Shown: piece after piece, positions 46,481-56,437 of the stretch
Numbering within the stretch: position 1 is the stretch's first letter
Layout: each line of letters opens with the position of its first letter
Assembly (NCBI GenBank): GCA_021234155.1
Contig: JAJEKV010000011.1
Coordinates: 10,581,712-10,645,711, forward strand
Length of the DNA stretch: 64,000 nt
Reading direction: 5' to 3'
Origin: Isoetes taiwanensis
Taxonomy: Eukaryota; Streptophyta; Lycopodiopsida; Isoetales; Isoetaceae
Translations under genes and position numbers: made by a program
Notes under the pieces: model-generated
What the model was told of the DNA's origin: nothing
Database searches by the model: none
The model's input: the letters and a program-made list of their open reading frames with translations, nothing else

Positions 46481-47830
46481 ACCCAAAAAGAGCAAATAAT
46501 AAGCATGTATGCCAAGTTTAGTGACAAGTTGAATAATTTGAGGGGAATAGAAAACCCTAACAATCTGCACAAAGGAAATAAGGTGAGAGTCACCACTAGC
46601 CATCCATAAGATGAATTTCATTCCAAATAACACTCATTATTGAAGATTTAAGGTTGTGGCTTTTGTAAAGACAACAAGGCTATTGGACATGACAATGGAT
46701 GTCAGAACCTGTGAAATACTAACCCATATGAGATATTACTAAGTTTCCACGAAAAATCATGGTTACCTCATGTTTCAATATTGAATTCACAACGTGTTGA
46801 ATATCAAGCTTCTCGGAAGCATCATATGTGCATAATAAGAAGAATCGTATTGTGTAGAGAAATCATCAAAACCTGACTACCATGTCCTAAGCAATACTAA
46901 AGAGAATTTCAAAATCATTTTATAACAAGCTACTATGACAGCATATTATGTGATTGCATAGGATCCCATTTATAATGCTTGTGGGTCTAGAGGGTGATTA
47001 TAAAAACTACTTCGTGGTTGCATGGTTCAATAACAAAAGTTGAAAATAGGATGATCCCTTTTACTTAGTAACGAAGCAATTGGAGGATGGTAAATTTTTT
47101 GGATGACCCATTTTCCGAACCTAGCCTATGCTATTATTTGTGCACTTAAAAGACTCATTCTAACAAGAAGAGGAGGAATAACCAAAGCCAATTGGTTTTT
47201 GAGATACGTAAACAATACTAACAATGCTATGATATGCAGCAAAATAACTTGACTCCAGGAAGGGGATCCCAGTAGGGGGTTATTCTCCACAAAATCTAGA
47301 GCATACACAAGCATGCACCATCACTTTACGCACGCATATATCATAATCGTATATGACAGAGTCGTGTGGAAAGGGTAACTTGAGCCAGCTTATTAGTTAT
47401 TCACACAGGCCTGCGAATTTGAATTCAACAGATGCTAGCGCGTAACAATTGGTATCAAAGCCAATGTTCAATTCCTCGTGGCAACATTAACGTATTTCAC
47501 ATGTTTGAGGGCAAACATCTCAAGAAAGAGGAGGAATTGAATATGGTCTTGTGGGGTATGGGATAAAGTCTTAGAAAGGTTGGGTCCCATTGATAACTAT
47601 TTCCACGAAGGATTCACTCTTTTTGTGTGCTGGTTATCGATAAAGATGCTAGTGGATAACGATTCCCACGAAGGATACGCTCCTTTTGTGTCCTGGTTAT
47701 CGTTAAAGATGCTAATGTGTAACAATCCAACTATTGGATCGTGGATAACGATTTCCACGAAGGATACGCTCCTTTTGGGTCCTGGTTATCGTTAAAGATG
47801 CTAATGTGTAACAATCCAACTTTTGCATTC
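46481..47830. repeat. R1 dispersed repeat, copy D
   Basis: 46490-46940 matches copy C at 23870-24300, and 47050-47660 matches A, B and C. The iMet-complementary site at 47449-47469 (TTGGTATCAAAGCCAATGTTC) is the best of the four. Three local tandem units sharing CCACGAAGGAT and CTGGTTATCG lie at about 47590-47820. Confidence 0.75.
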
Positions 47831-48331
47831 ATGGGATGCAGACACGTGTCTTGAAGCACGTGTCTAACAACTTCGCCACCTATCTTGAATATGTCTTGAA
47901 CGCACTAAAGTCTTGTGAAAAACATGAACCAAAATACATTATGTCATCATGAACAACACTCTATGAGAGGCATAAATTAACTAATTATTGAGATTAGAAC
48001 TATTGTTAAATTCTTCATATGTCCATATGTAATAGTCAGTCCAACAGAATCCCGTGATGTCCTCCATACCTAATTTTACCCCTAGAGACCTATAAACCAT
48101 TAGAAATGAGAGGTCCAATTTTCAAAAAAAGTAGTGGACAAAACCCATTATTCAAAAGGGCTGTGGACAAGAAGAAAATATTAAGATATTCATAAAAAAA
48201 CAAGGGCACAAAAAGACAAAAGCCCTAGCCGAGGTCTAGAATATCCTTATCCTCAAAAAGCATTAAATGTACAAGTTTGAAAATTTGGAGGTCTGGCTAT
48301 GGCGGCAGAGGGCTGGCCCATGGGGCTGCTT
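47831..48331. other. Anonymous DNA downstream of the F-box gene
   Basis: No gene recognised. This is the 3' side of the minus-strand F-box gene; I did not identify a definite polyadenylation signal. Confidence 0.4.
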
Positions 48332-49514
48332 TCATGGCAGAAGATGAGGCTTGGGCTCCAAGGCAACTCCGACGAGGTGCATGTTTCTGTGGTTGGGAAA
48401 CAGAGGGTCCTGCGGAAGCCAGTGCCAATTTTTTTGGCCCAAATCTAAGGCCACAGCCCTTGGACTCTTGTGGCTCGTAATACAGATCAAATTTTCGTCA
48501 ATCCCGCAGCAAACAAGTGGGCTATGGCACAATTTTTCTTCTCCGATCTCCTCCTGCATTTGTTCCGGTAGTTTTTCTATCTCAATCCATTCCATTTCAA
48601 CTTCCTTTTGCCCCAAAATCCCCTGTTCTTTACCTATTTTAGCATTATTTCCTTTGGGCCTCAGCTCCCAGATCATAATGCTTTCTATCTTTAAATGTTG
48701 CTGGATCTTTCCTACCAACAAAATCTTGTTCTGTTGACGGACTAGCGATGGCGAAACAAGCTTTGTGGGCATCAAATGCTACCACTCCCAATGGCATTTC
48801 AACTAAAGAATAGAAAACAGATCCGCAGCAGATTCCTGGATCAGAGCTAAAGTTAGCATCTGGCAACGGATTTGCAGCCAATTTCCAAGAATTTGTCTCT
48901 GAATCATAAATCTCAGTATAGAGAGTATAAACACGGGGATTGAATGGCTGAGCCCCGTCTTCTCCAGCAACCAAAATCTTGTATGAATCAGAATTAGTAT
49001 CCGTAATAAGACTAACCTTATGGATCAAACTGACCTTGAGAGTGGCAGGAAGAGCTCTCAAGGACTGATTAAATGGATTACACATATACAGAACCTTGCA
49101 TTCTGTAACTTGATTTCCATAGCAAAGAAAACCCCCTCCAGCAGCCACAACAGACATTGGTGGGGAATAAAAAGGAAGAACAATGCTAGGTGCAGGAACC
49201 AAGCTCCATTTTCCATGCATGAAATCAAAGAGACAGACCTCTTTGCCAGAAGTGCACATAAGAAATCTAGTCTTCCTTGCCCTTTTGCTGGATTCTGTAG
49301 TGGATCTGCACTGCATAGATGTTAAAGCATCCAAAAAAGACTCTGAATTCCATTCCTTGCATACTAACTTCATTCTACAAAGGCTGAGAATAGGAAGCCT
49401 GACCAAAATTTCGCTTATGCAGTCCTTTGGAAGACTACTGCTTCTTGGGAGCTCTTTAAATTGCTCTTCTGATGGTAAGGGTCCATCAGAATCATAAGCA
49501 TCTTGGTATCTCAT
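48332..49514 (-). CDS. F-box/kelch-repeat protein (one frameshift)
   Basis: Start codon at 49512-49514 (MRYQDAYDSDG). The F-box lies at residues about 27-60 (LPKDCISEILVRLPILSLCR, then MKLVCKEWNSE). It is followed by a kelch/galactose-oxidase-like domain: CNPFNQSLRALPATLKV, SDSYKILVAGEDG, EIYDSETNSWKLA, LGVVAFDAHKACF. The sense then moves to a second frame near 48740 (KILLVGKIQQHLKIESIMIW, then EWIEIEKLPEQM, then LDLGQKNWHWLP) and ends at 48332. Total about 390 residues, the normal length for plant F-box/kelch proteins. Such proteins are substrate receptors of SCF ubiquitin ligases; the substrate is unknown. The gene has no intron. The single shift could be a sequencing error or a recent inactivating change, so I treat it as a likely real gene. 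Confidence 0.8.
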
Positions 49515-50995
49515 AAATCTGCTACTTCTTCAGCAGATCTTGGACAATTTGGCAAAAGCAGAGATGACTTGATTGGCCTGTGACAGACTAGATGTGACCT
49601 TTGCAAGGAAAATTTACAGTGATCACTTGTCAAAGCAGAGTAGACCTATGACTTGGGTGCGCGTAACAGGCCTCAATAAATAAAATTAAAATGCTCCAGA
49701 GGCCTCTAAAGTGCTGGCCCTGAATATTAGATTCTTAAAGCAGGCCAAATGCTCTGAATCTGAATGCTGAAGCTTCACGAGAAAAATAACTCTGAACCAC
49801 CAATCTATGGCTCTCTCTTTTCAATTCAAGACAAAGTTACAGAGCCACCTGCCTTGGCCAAGATCTCATGCCAGATCTGAATATATCAGGAATCCAAAAC
49901 TTGGCAAAGCATCAGACAAGATTCTTCAAAATGTGGCAGAAGGTAAAAAAATTGGCAGAAAAGCAGTGATATAAATAAGAAAACGGTGCTTTTGCTTTGG
50001 AACTTCTAACAGTGCTAAAAGCAAGCCTATGTAAACTGCTCAAGGAGGCGGAGCCCGTCTCTAATTCAACACAGAAACTCTGGACCACGAATTTGGTCCC
50101 TTATATACTGCAAATCAGAAGTAAGAAAGTGATTCTTCACAGTAAAAATCAAGACAGGACTAACAGACAGGGCCAAGAAGAGGCATATTCTAGTTGCTGC
50201 AAACAACGTCCATCTCCATCAAATCAAAGGCTGAGAGCAGTCCACTGAAGGCAAGATGGAGCATAAGACCAGATTTAGCAGCTCTGGGCCCCCACTATAC
50301 GAGCCAAGAATCTGGCGGCCCACTAAGGCAGAATTATGAGCACATCTCCTGCATCAAGAAATGCTATTCATCAGAATCAAATCTACCCAAAAACCCAGTT
50401 GAAAAATTTCCATGACCGACCAATTTTTACCACTCTTTGAAGGTTTTGGCCCCCAAGTGTTGATGATAATATCCATTTGCGAGCTTGTTTTGAAGAACCC
50501 AACTCAGATTTCATCCCAAATCTGGTTATAAAGGCGTGGAAAAGCTCAGGTAGGAAGGAAAAGCAGGGAAATATGCACTAAAATAATGGGATGGATAATC
50601 CACGCACCTGATTTGGTCAGAAGGGATAGGAATGCCAGGTGCAATGTACTGGAGGGTCAAAGAGTGTGGCCATGGGGCAGCCAAGGGTAGATTCGTTTCT
50701 TTGCTAATTAAAGCCTGGTGCCTAGCCTAGTGTAGGCCCTTCTTTCTAGTCCTCCCTGAACTGTGGGGTCCTGCATACTGTATCCTCCACATATGCCTTT
50801 GAAAAAATCTCTCATTTGTTCCTGCATCCACAACAAGTTGTGACACTCTTTCACCCACATGGCCACAATAATTCATCCTCCTGTTTGTACTGGTTCGCCA
50901 TCGTCCCTTTATTTTTTTTGTATCATCCAATCCTATTCTTCTTTGCATACTGTATCATTCAATACCATTCTCCTTCTGTATATTATATCATTCGA
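49515..50995. other. 5' region of the F-box gene
   Basis: No other gene is supported. It contains a candidate TATA box for the minus-strand F-box gene at 50101-50107, which would imply a leader of roughly 550 bases. Confidence 0.4.
50101..50110 (-). promoter_or_regulatory. Candidate TATA box of the F-box gene
   Basis: Minus strand reads CAGTATATAAGGG, a good match to TATAWAAG, about 590 bases upstream of the start codon. Not otherwise supported. Confidence 0.3.
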
Positions 50996-50999
50996 TTCA

Positions 51000-52275
51000 A
51001 TTCTTAATTCTTTGCCTCTTGCTTATCTAGTTTCTTTTCTTTTCTTTTCTTCCGACTTACATGATGTAACTCTTGCAAGTCTTTGGCAATGGCTTTGCTG
51101 CCATGGTTGTCTTTGTTGTAGTAGAATTGGCTAATGAGCATGATTGTGGGCATTATTTATTCTTTTTTAAGGACGTAAATATATTATCATGAGATAGATA
51201 GATAAATAGTATTTTTTATGTCATGCCACATTGGCAACATCTTTTATATATCAAGAAAAAATTGTAATATAGGACTAGAAACCTAACGAAATGGTCCACT
51301 AAACAGAGCCACCCATAAACAGTCAATGTCAAATAGGTTGTCCTACTTTGAGGCGCTCAGTAGCCTCATCGAAATCAACATGCTCTCTTACACTCACTTC
51401 ATTATCAATAGACATCATGTTTCATAGATGGAGATGATGTATGAGACATCATCCTCGCATCAAAAGTATGCTTCTTCTTGACGGTCATCCATTTAGTTTC
51501 ATGCCATGACTCCTTTGAACATCGATCACCACTACCATTGGACATAGCCTCATCACACCATGGACACATGATTGTGGTTATATTACCCTGCCAAAGCTAA
51601 TGACTTGGTCTACATTTATATATTCTTTATTTCATTCCAATGGTGGAGGATGGCATCGTCACCCTATGACGTTCTGCTGGTGACGAGAGGCTCTACAACG
51701 TGTTGCAATCTGAGTGATTGGAGATCTAGGTGTTAAGAACCATGTGAGGCAATTGTTTCACCTTGGGAGGACATGGGCTCGAAAGGAATGTATGGTACAC
51801 ATGTCTACATAAAGCTTGTCAACTTCCATTCTATATATACAAATCTTCTTTTGTATGTCTTTGAATTCAATTCTGAATTCTTTTCTTGCTTTTCTTTTCC
51901 TTTCAACTTACATAATTTAGCTTTTGCATGTTTTTGGCAATGAACTTGCTACCATGTTTGTCTCTGTTGCACTAGGTCGATGGGACTTGGCTACTAAGCA
52001 TGATCATGGTTATATTAACCTACCAATTGACTTGGTTTACATCATAAATTCTTTATTTGATTCCAATGGTGGAGGATGGCATCATCACCCCATGATGTTG
52101 TACTAGTGACGAGAGTCGCTACAACGTGTTGCCGTTTGAATGGTTCAGCTCTAGGTGTTAAGAACCATGCAAGACAATTGTTGCACCTGGGAGGACATGG
52201 GCTCCAAAGGAATGTATGGTACACCTGTCTGATACTGCATAAAGCTTGTCAACTTTCATTTATGTTGGATGTCTA
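51000..52275. repeat. Tandem duplication of about 400 bp, left arm split by a retroposon
   Basis: Left arm 51000-51149 plus 51578-51835 aligns with right arm 51868-52275. Shared phrases include TCTTTTGCATG-like starts, TTCCAATGGTGGAGGATGGC, GTTAAGAACCATG, GGGAGGACATGGGCTC and AAAGGAATGTATGGTACAC. The right arm is continuous where the left is interrupted. Confidence 0.85.
51150..51566 (-). mobile_element. 417-bp retroposon with 11-bp target duplication
   Basis: Flanked by perfect CATGATTGTGG at 51139-51149 and 51567-51577. On the minus strand it ends in an A-rich tail (TTAAAAAAGAATAAATAATG). Variable-length target duplication plus A-rich tail indicate LINE-mediated insertion. The body contains a short reading frame (MSIDNEVSVREHVDFDEATE) and could be a processed gene fragment or a SINE; the source is not known. 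Confidence 0.7.
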
Positions 52276-52571
52276 AAGGTAGCATCTTGATATTCTAATT
52301 GTCCTTGCTTATTGGATACACCACCAACCATTGTCTGGAGGCTAACACTCACCTTAGCCGCCACTAATTACGGCCCAGTCCCCCTTTTTTTAGTAACTTT
52401 GTCCTAGAACTGCTTAAGTAATGGGGGCATTAATTTTGACTTTGTGTTTCCTTAGTAAAATAAGATGCTTAGGATTAGGACCACAAGAAGCATGAAAGAT
52501 ACATCATTAAAGGTGAGAAATACTTAAAGGTTGAGATTTGCATTGAAGAGAATCAAGTATTTTTAGTTACT

Positions 52572-52612
52572 CATTACAAGAAATTTATCGCGGCGGCCAA
52601 GGCCGCCGCGAA
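52572..52612. other. GC-rich perfect hairpin next to a CACTA-like end
   Basis: CATTACAAGAAATTT at 52572-52586 resembles the CACTACAAGAAA termini of CACTA transposons. It is followed directly by a 22-base palindrome at 52589-52610 with arms CGCGGCGGCC and GGCCGCCGCG around AA. No partner terminus was found. Confidence 0.4.
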
Positions 52613-53034
52613 CATTTCTCTTTTTCAAAACGGTGCAGTTGGACCCCAGTTAACGTCCAACATTCTCTTCTGCAATGGCCAAGTGATTCTAGATTGATGT
52701 GAAGCAACTTCGTAAGATCTTACATTCTAACTCTAATTTAGAAATTACAAAATGGGAGAATATTTACCGTGCATGCAATTAGTGAAGCAGAAGAGAAGCG
52801 CTCACAATAGCTCTTCAAGTGCTCTCAATGCGTCGAGACAATAAGAAGGCCTTCTATTTATAAGATGGAGTTTTGTTGGATGATCGACACGCATGACTAA
52901 TCTAGGGCTATATTTATGCCAAGTGCCTATATCGCAACTCGCATGTAATCATTAATATCATTCGATATATATTTCATATCCATAATTATCCTAAAATGGA
53001 TATCATTAAGATTCTATATATATTGGGATTGATA

Positions 53035-53890
53035 TCTTCTAACAAATTTGCCAATGGTCGCGAATAAATGCAAAGTGCACACATGTGCGTGCTTTGATAA
53101 TTCGTAATAAATGCAAAGCGTATTAATGGCGCTTAATAAATGCAAAGTGCACACATGTCGTGCTTTGATAACTCCATAATAAATGCAAAGCGTATTAATG
53201 GTCGCAATAAATGCAAAGCGTATTAATGGTATAATAAATGCAAAGGGTATTAATAGCCGCAATAAATGCAAAGTGCACACATGTCGTGCTTTTGATAACT
53301 TCGCAATAAATGCAAAGCGTATTAATGGCCGCAATAAATGCAAAGCGTATTAATGGTCGCAATAAATGCAAAAGGTATTAATGGCTACAATAAATGCAAA
53401 GTGCACATGTGTCGTGCTTTTGATAATTCGCAATAAATTCAAAGCGTATTAATGGCCACAAAAATGCAAAGTGTATTAATGGCCGCTAATAAATGCAAAG
53501 TGCACAAACCGCCATAAATGCGATGAATGCAACGTGTCATCCTATGGTAATGCTCATATCTTCCTCCGCCATAAATGCTCATAAATGCCTCAAATCTGAA
53601 ATTAATGCCCGCAATAAATGCTTTATAATCAATGAATGCACACAATATTCGAGGTTATTAATGGCTGCAATAAATGCTTTACAATCAATGAATGCACATT
53701 GTACACGTGTCATGTAATCACGTCAACATCACGAAATATTCGAGGTTACCACAATAAATGCTTTATATAATCAATGAATGCAATCAATGAATGCAAAAAT
53801 GAATGCAAAGAAGGTTATTAAGTGGCCGCAATAAATGCTGCAATAAATGCTTTATAAGTAATAAATGCACACAAGTACACGTGCCATGTT
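53035..53890. repeat. Minisatellite built on AATAAATGCAAAG
   Basis: Well over fifteen units. Short units of about 27 bases read AATAAATGCAAAGCG, TATTAATGG, YCGC. Longer units of about 44 bases insert TGCACACATGTCGTGCTTT, TGATAA before the next CGC. Toward the right the units drift to AATAAATGCTTTATAATC and AATGAATGCA. Not a CRISPR array: no constant spacers and units of mixed length. Confidence 0.85.
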
Positions 53891-54800
53891 TTAAGAATTT
53901 TGAAGGAACAAAATGAAGGAGAACAGAAATTGGACACTCAATTACATAGGAAGGATAACGCAAATGCATGTCTAGGAGAAAGATAAAATATCTACACGTC
54001 CACAAGGGACCCGCTTTAGTTACGTGGCACTCAAAGAATATTACTACACATCAACCTCATAGATTAAAATTGACATCTTGAGATCTCAATTACCACATGC
54101 GTGCACACAGTTTATTTCGAAATTAGTTTATCTCGGGCGTTGCAAGCATTCAACATTCGTCCATCCTTATCTTAACATACGTAAGAACTATACGATCATT
54201 TTTTAAAATATTATACCTAAGATGCTTTGTTATAATCTTGACATGTTACCATATTTTGTTCCCATTCGCTTCTTTAGAAAATGTTTAAACATGTATTATG
54301 GAGCTTTTATTTTTCCTTTCTCAGATCCATGCTCTCCAGCTGCAATTTAAATCGCCTAAGTGACACGTGTTTCTTGCAATTATTGGTCGCTGGATAGAGG
54401 AGAAAATGAGAAATCTTAGCCTTGAAATTCTTACAGGTAATAAAGGGCAATTAATGGGACTAACTTTATGACACATGTCACCAAACTTTAATGACTGAAT
54501 GATTTTTATTGTCTACTGAGAGCAATCAGTACATAAGACCAAAAAAAAAACACAACAAGTATATTACTTTTCGGATTAAAAAAAACCCCGTAATGAATGT
54601 TTGAATGACATATCTTATAGTAATTAAGGTCACATTAAATGCTTACAAAGTACTTCAAATGCCTGTAATTTGCAATGAATGTGTAAGAACTGAGCGGGGC
54701 TAATGTCATTGGACTCGACTTGTCGAGAGCTTTTCAAAGGATAGTAGTTTGATATCATTTCATCATAGTACAATATCGCACCATTGTTTACAAGACAAGC
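53891..54800. other. Anonymous AT-rich DNA
   Basis: No gene or transposon boundary recognised. Confidence 0.4.
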
Positions 54801-55145
54801 TTACAAAATTTGAAGAATCTCACAGATATGAAGGAATCTTAAAGATTTTTTCCAAGGAATTTGAGGGAATTTTCACATAATATTGGAGAATCCTAGGGTC
54901 ATCGTGAGCTTTTAAAAGAGTGAGAAGGAGGTCAAGGAATGTTGAGGATACCTAACGGAATTTCAAAAAATCCACGAGAATATTGATGGAATCCAATGGG
55001 ATATTGGATGAGAATGACCTCAAGAATTGCAAGGAATCTTGGAGAATTTGATAGAATCTTGTGGAATTAACAAGGATCTCAAGGGCATTTCCAAAGAATC
55101 TTAGGGAATCTAGAGGAAGCTTCATAAAACTTAAGTATAACCTGT
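54801..55145. repeat. Degenerate GGAATCTT-type repeat
   Basis: Short, imperfect reiterations of AAGGAATCTT, GAGAATTTGA, TTAGGGAATC. The wording resembles the decayed part of the decamer array at 6.7-7.3 kb. Confidence 0.5.
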
Positions 55146-55399
55146 GCCAAAATGTCAGCAAAACAAAGGCGATTGAAATCCCGTGTCTCTAAGGATGTCT
55201 TTTGCATTGTTGCGGCAGATACAATTCAAACCAGTACTTGTGTCGATAAAGAAAAAGGTTGCTGCACTTGTAAGAAGCTAATTATTGTGCATTTAACTGC
55301 CATTTAAAAGGGAGCAGAGATTAAATACTAGGTAATGTTCATGGGGAGTTCTCCCGACGAGACATCACGACTGATGGAGCCACGTGTAATGCAAAGTCT

Positions 55400-55927
55400 G
55401 CCGTGCCACCAACTTTTGAAGGGGTAAAGCTCCTCCTCACCTAAAAATTACCAAGCGTAATGCCATGTTTTGGCTCAAATTGCACTGCCTATCTACCCTA
55501 TCATCTTTGCAATTTCACCTTGTAATAATGGTAAAAAAGGGGGCATATTTTGAGCTAAACATGCATCATGCTAAGAAATTAATGGATGTCGAAGGAGTAG
55601 GAGTCCTTGAGGACGCTGGAGAAGACGGTGCCAGGCGGTTTTTGGTGTATCTCCCTCATCGAGGGTCAGATTGGAGCGATTTTTGGTGCGTTGGAAAGTT
55701 GTCTCGGTGAGCTTTCCATTGGTGTATGGCATCAGATATTTCAGCACATCTAGCTATGCCGGATTGCAGCACTTCCTATTAATGCCTCAATTGGCCTCCA
55801 ATTGCCAGCAAACTCTCGGCTTAATCCTTTAGCTCTTGATGGTGTACCTTCTGCCTCACTTTATGATCTACATCAATTTTCTCCTCTTCCTTCATCTCAG
55901 TTTGTTCCTGCTTCTCTCAACCCCCCC
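55400..55927 (+). other. Coding-like fragment interrupted by the chromovirus
   Basis: An open frame at 55465-55710 contains FELNMHHAKKLMDVEGVGVL and ARRFLVYLPHRGSDWSDFW, text reminiscent of the ORF1/gag-like proteins of plant retroelements. A related-sense stretch continues after a donor-like CGGTGAGC near 55707 and runs up to the chromovirus LTR. The family is uncertain. Confidence 0.3.
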
Positions 55928-56124
55928 GTCACGAACCTACTCGAAAACAAGGAAAAATATGTGGAAAATACGCAAGAAATACGCCAAGATCGGCAAAGAA
56001 TCTGATATATGAATAGGAATCAAGAATACAATGGCCTGAAGGCAAGCAGGAACACGAGACAGATGTCTAGAAGGCTCAAGACTGGCGTTGAACCGGAATG
56101 GTTTGACAAGAAGGAGGTGCCTTC

Positions 56125-56131
56125 TTATATA
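56125..56131 (-). promoter_or_regulatory. LTR TATA box
   Basis: Minus strand GATATATAAG, 73 bases downstream of the HSE block and roughly 200 bases before the estimated LTR end, a normal U3 position. Confidence 0.55.
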
Positions 56132-56204
56132 TCTAAGCCAACGGTCAGGATCGAGCCACTCCAATGGATGAGATCGCGCCAAGTGTCGAGCATGCATATT
56201 TAGA

Positions 56205-56222
56205 TTCTAGAATATTCTAGAA
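56205..56222 (-). promoter_or_regulatory. Four-module heat shock element in the LTR
   Basis: TTCTAGAATATTCTAGAA is four perfect alternating nTTCn/nGAAn modules; further imperfect ones (TCC, GAG) follow at 56225-56232. It sits 73 bases upstream of the TATA box in the direction of LTR transcription. Confidence 0.5.
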
Positions 56223-56280
56223 CCTCCTGGAGAAAGTCCCAGATATAAGGAAGACATGAAGGAATATCTTCAATAAATAT

Positions 56281-56345
56281 TGATGGCGCACTTGGCAAGG
56301 ATGTGTGACTCGCAACTGGAAGGTTGCGAGTTCAAACCCTGTCTT
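56281..56345 (+). repeat. tRNA-like stretch within the LTR
   Basis: Box A-like TGGCGCACTTGG (56284-56295) and box B-like GAGTTCAAACC (56328-56338), spaced as in a tRNA. Between them CTCGCAACTGGAAGGTTGCGAG can form a stem. Probably a SINE head inserted in the U3 region. Confidence 0.45.
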
Positions 56346-56437
56346 TTGCAACTACCCTTTTGCATCCGTGTGACGACCATCTTTTATACATACGAGTATA
56401 ATGTTCGTATGATACGAATATTCGTATGGTCGTCACA

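Larger units (their letters stand above)
55928..56437 (-). repeat. 3' LTR of the chromovirus
   Basis: On the minus strand it starts TGTGACGACC right after the polypurine tract and probably ends near GTTCGTGACG (55928-55937). It includes a heat-shock-element block (56205-56222), a TATA box (56125-56131), a tRNA-like stretch (56281-56345) and a 13-bp inverted repeat at its start. The right boundary is firm; the left one is estimated. Confidence 0.65.

Noticed and set aside
53035-53890. CRISPR-like array
   Set aside because: Plant DNA, unit lengths vary and there are no unique spacers; it is a minisatellite.
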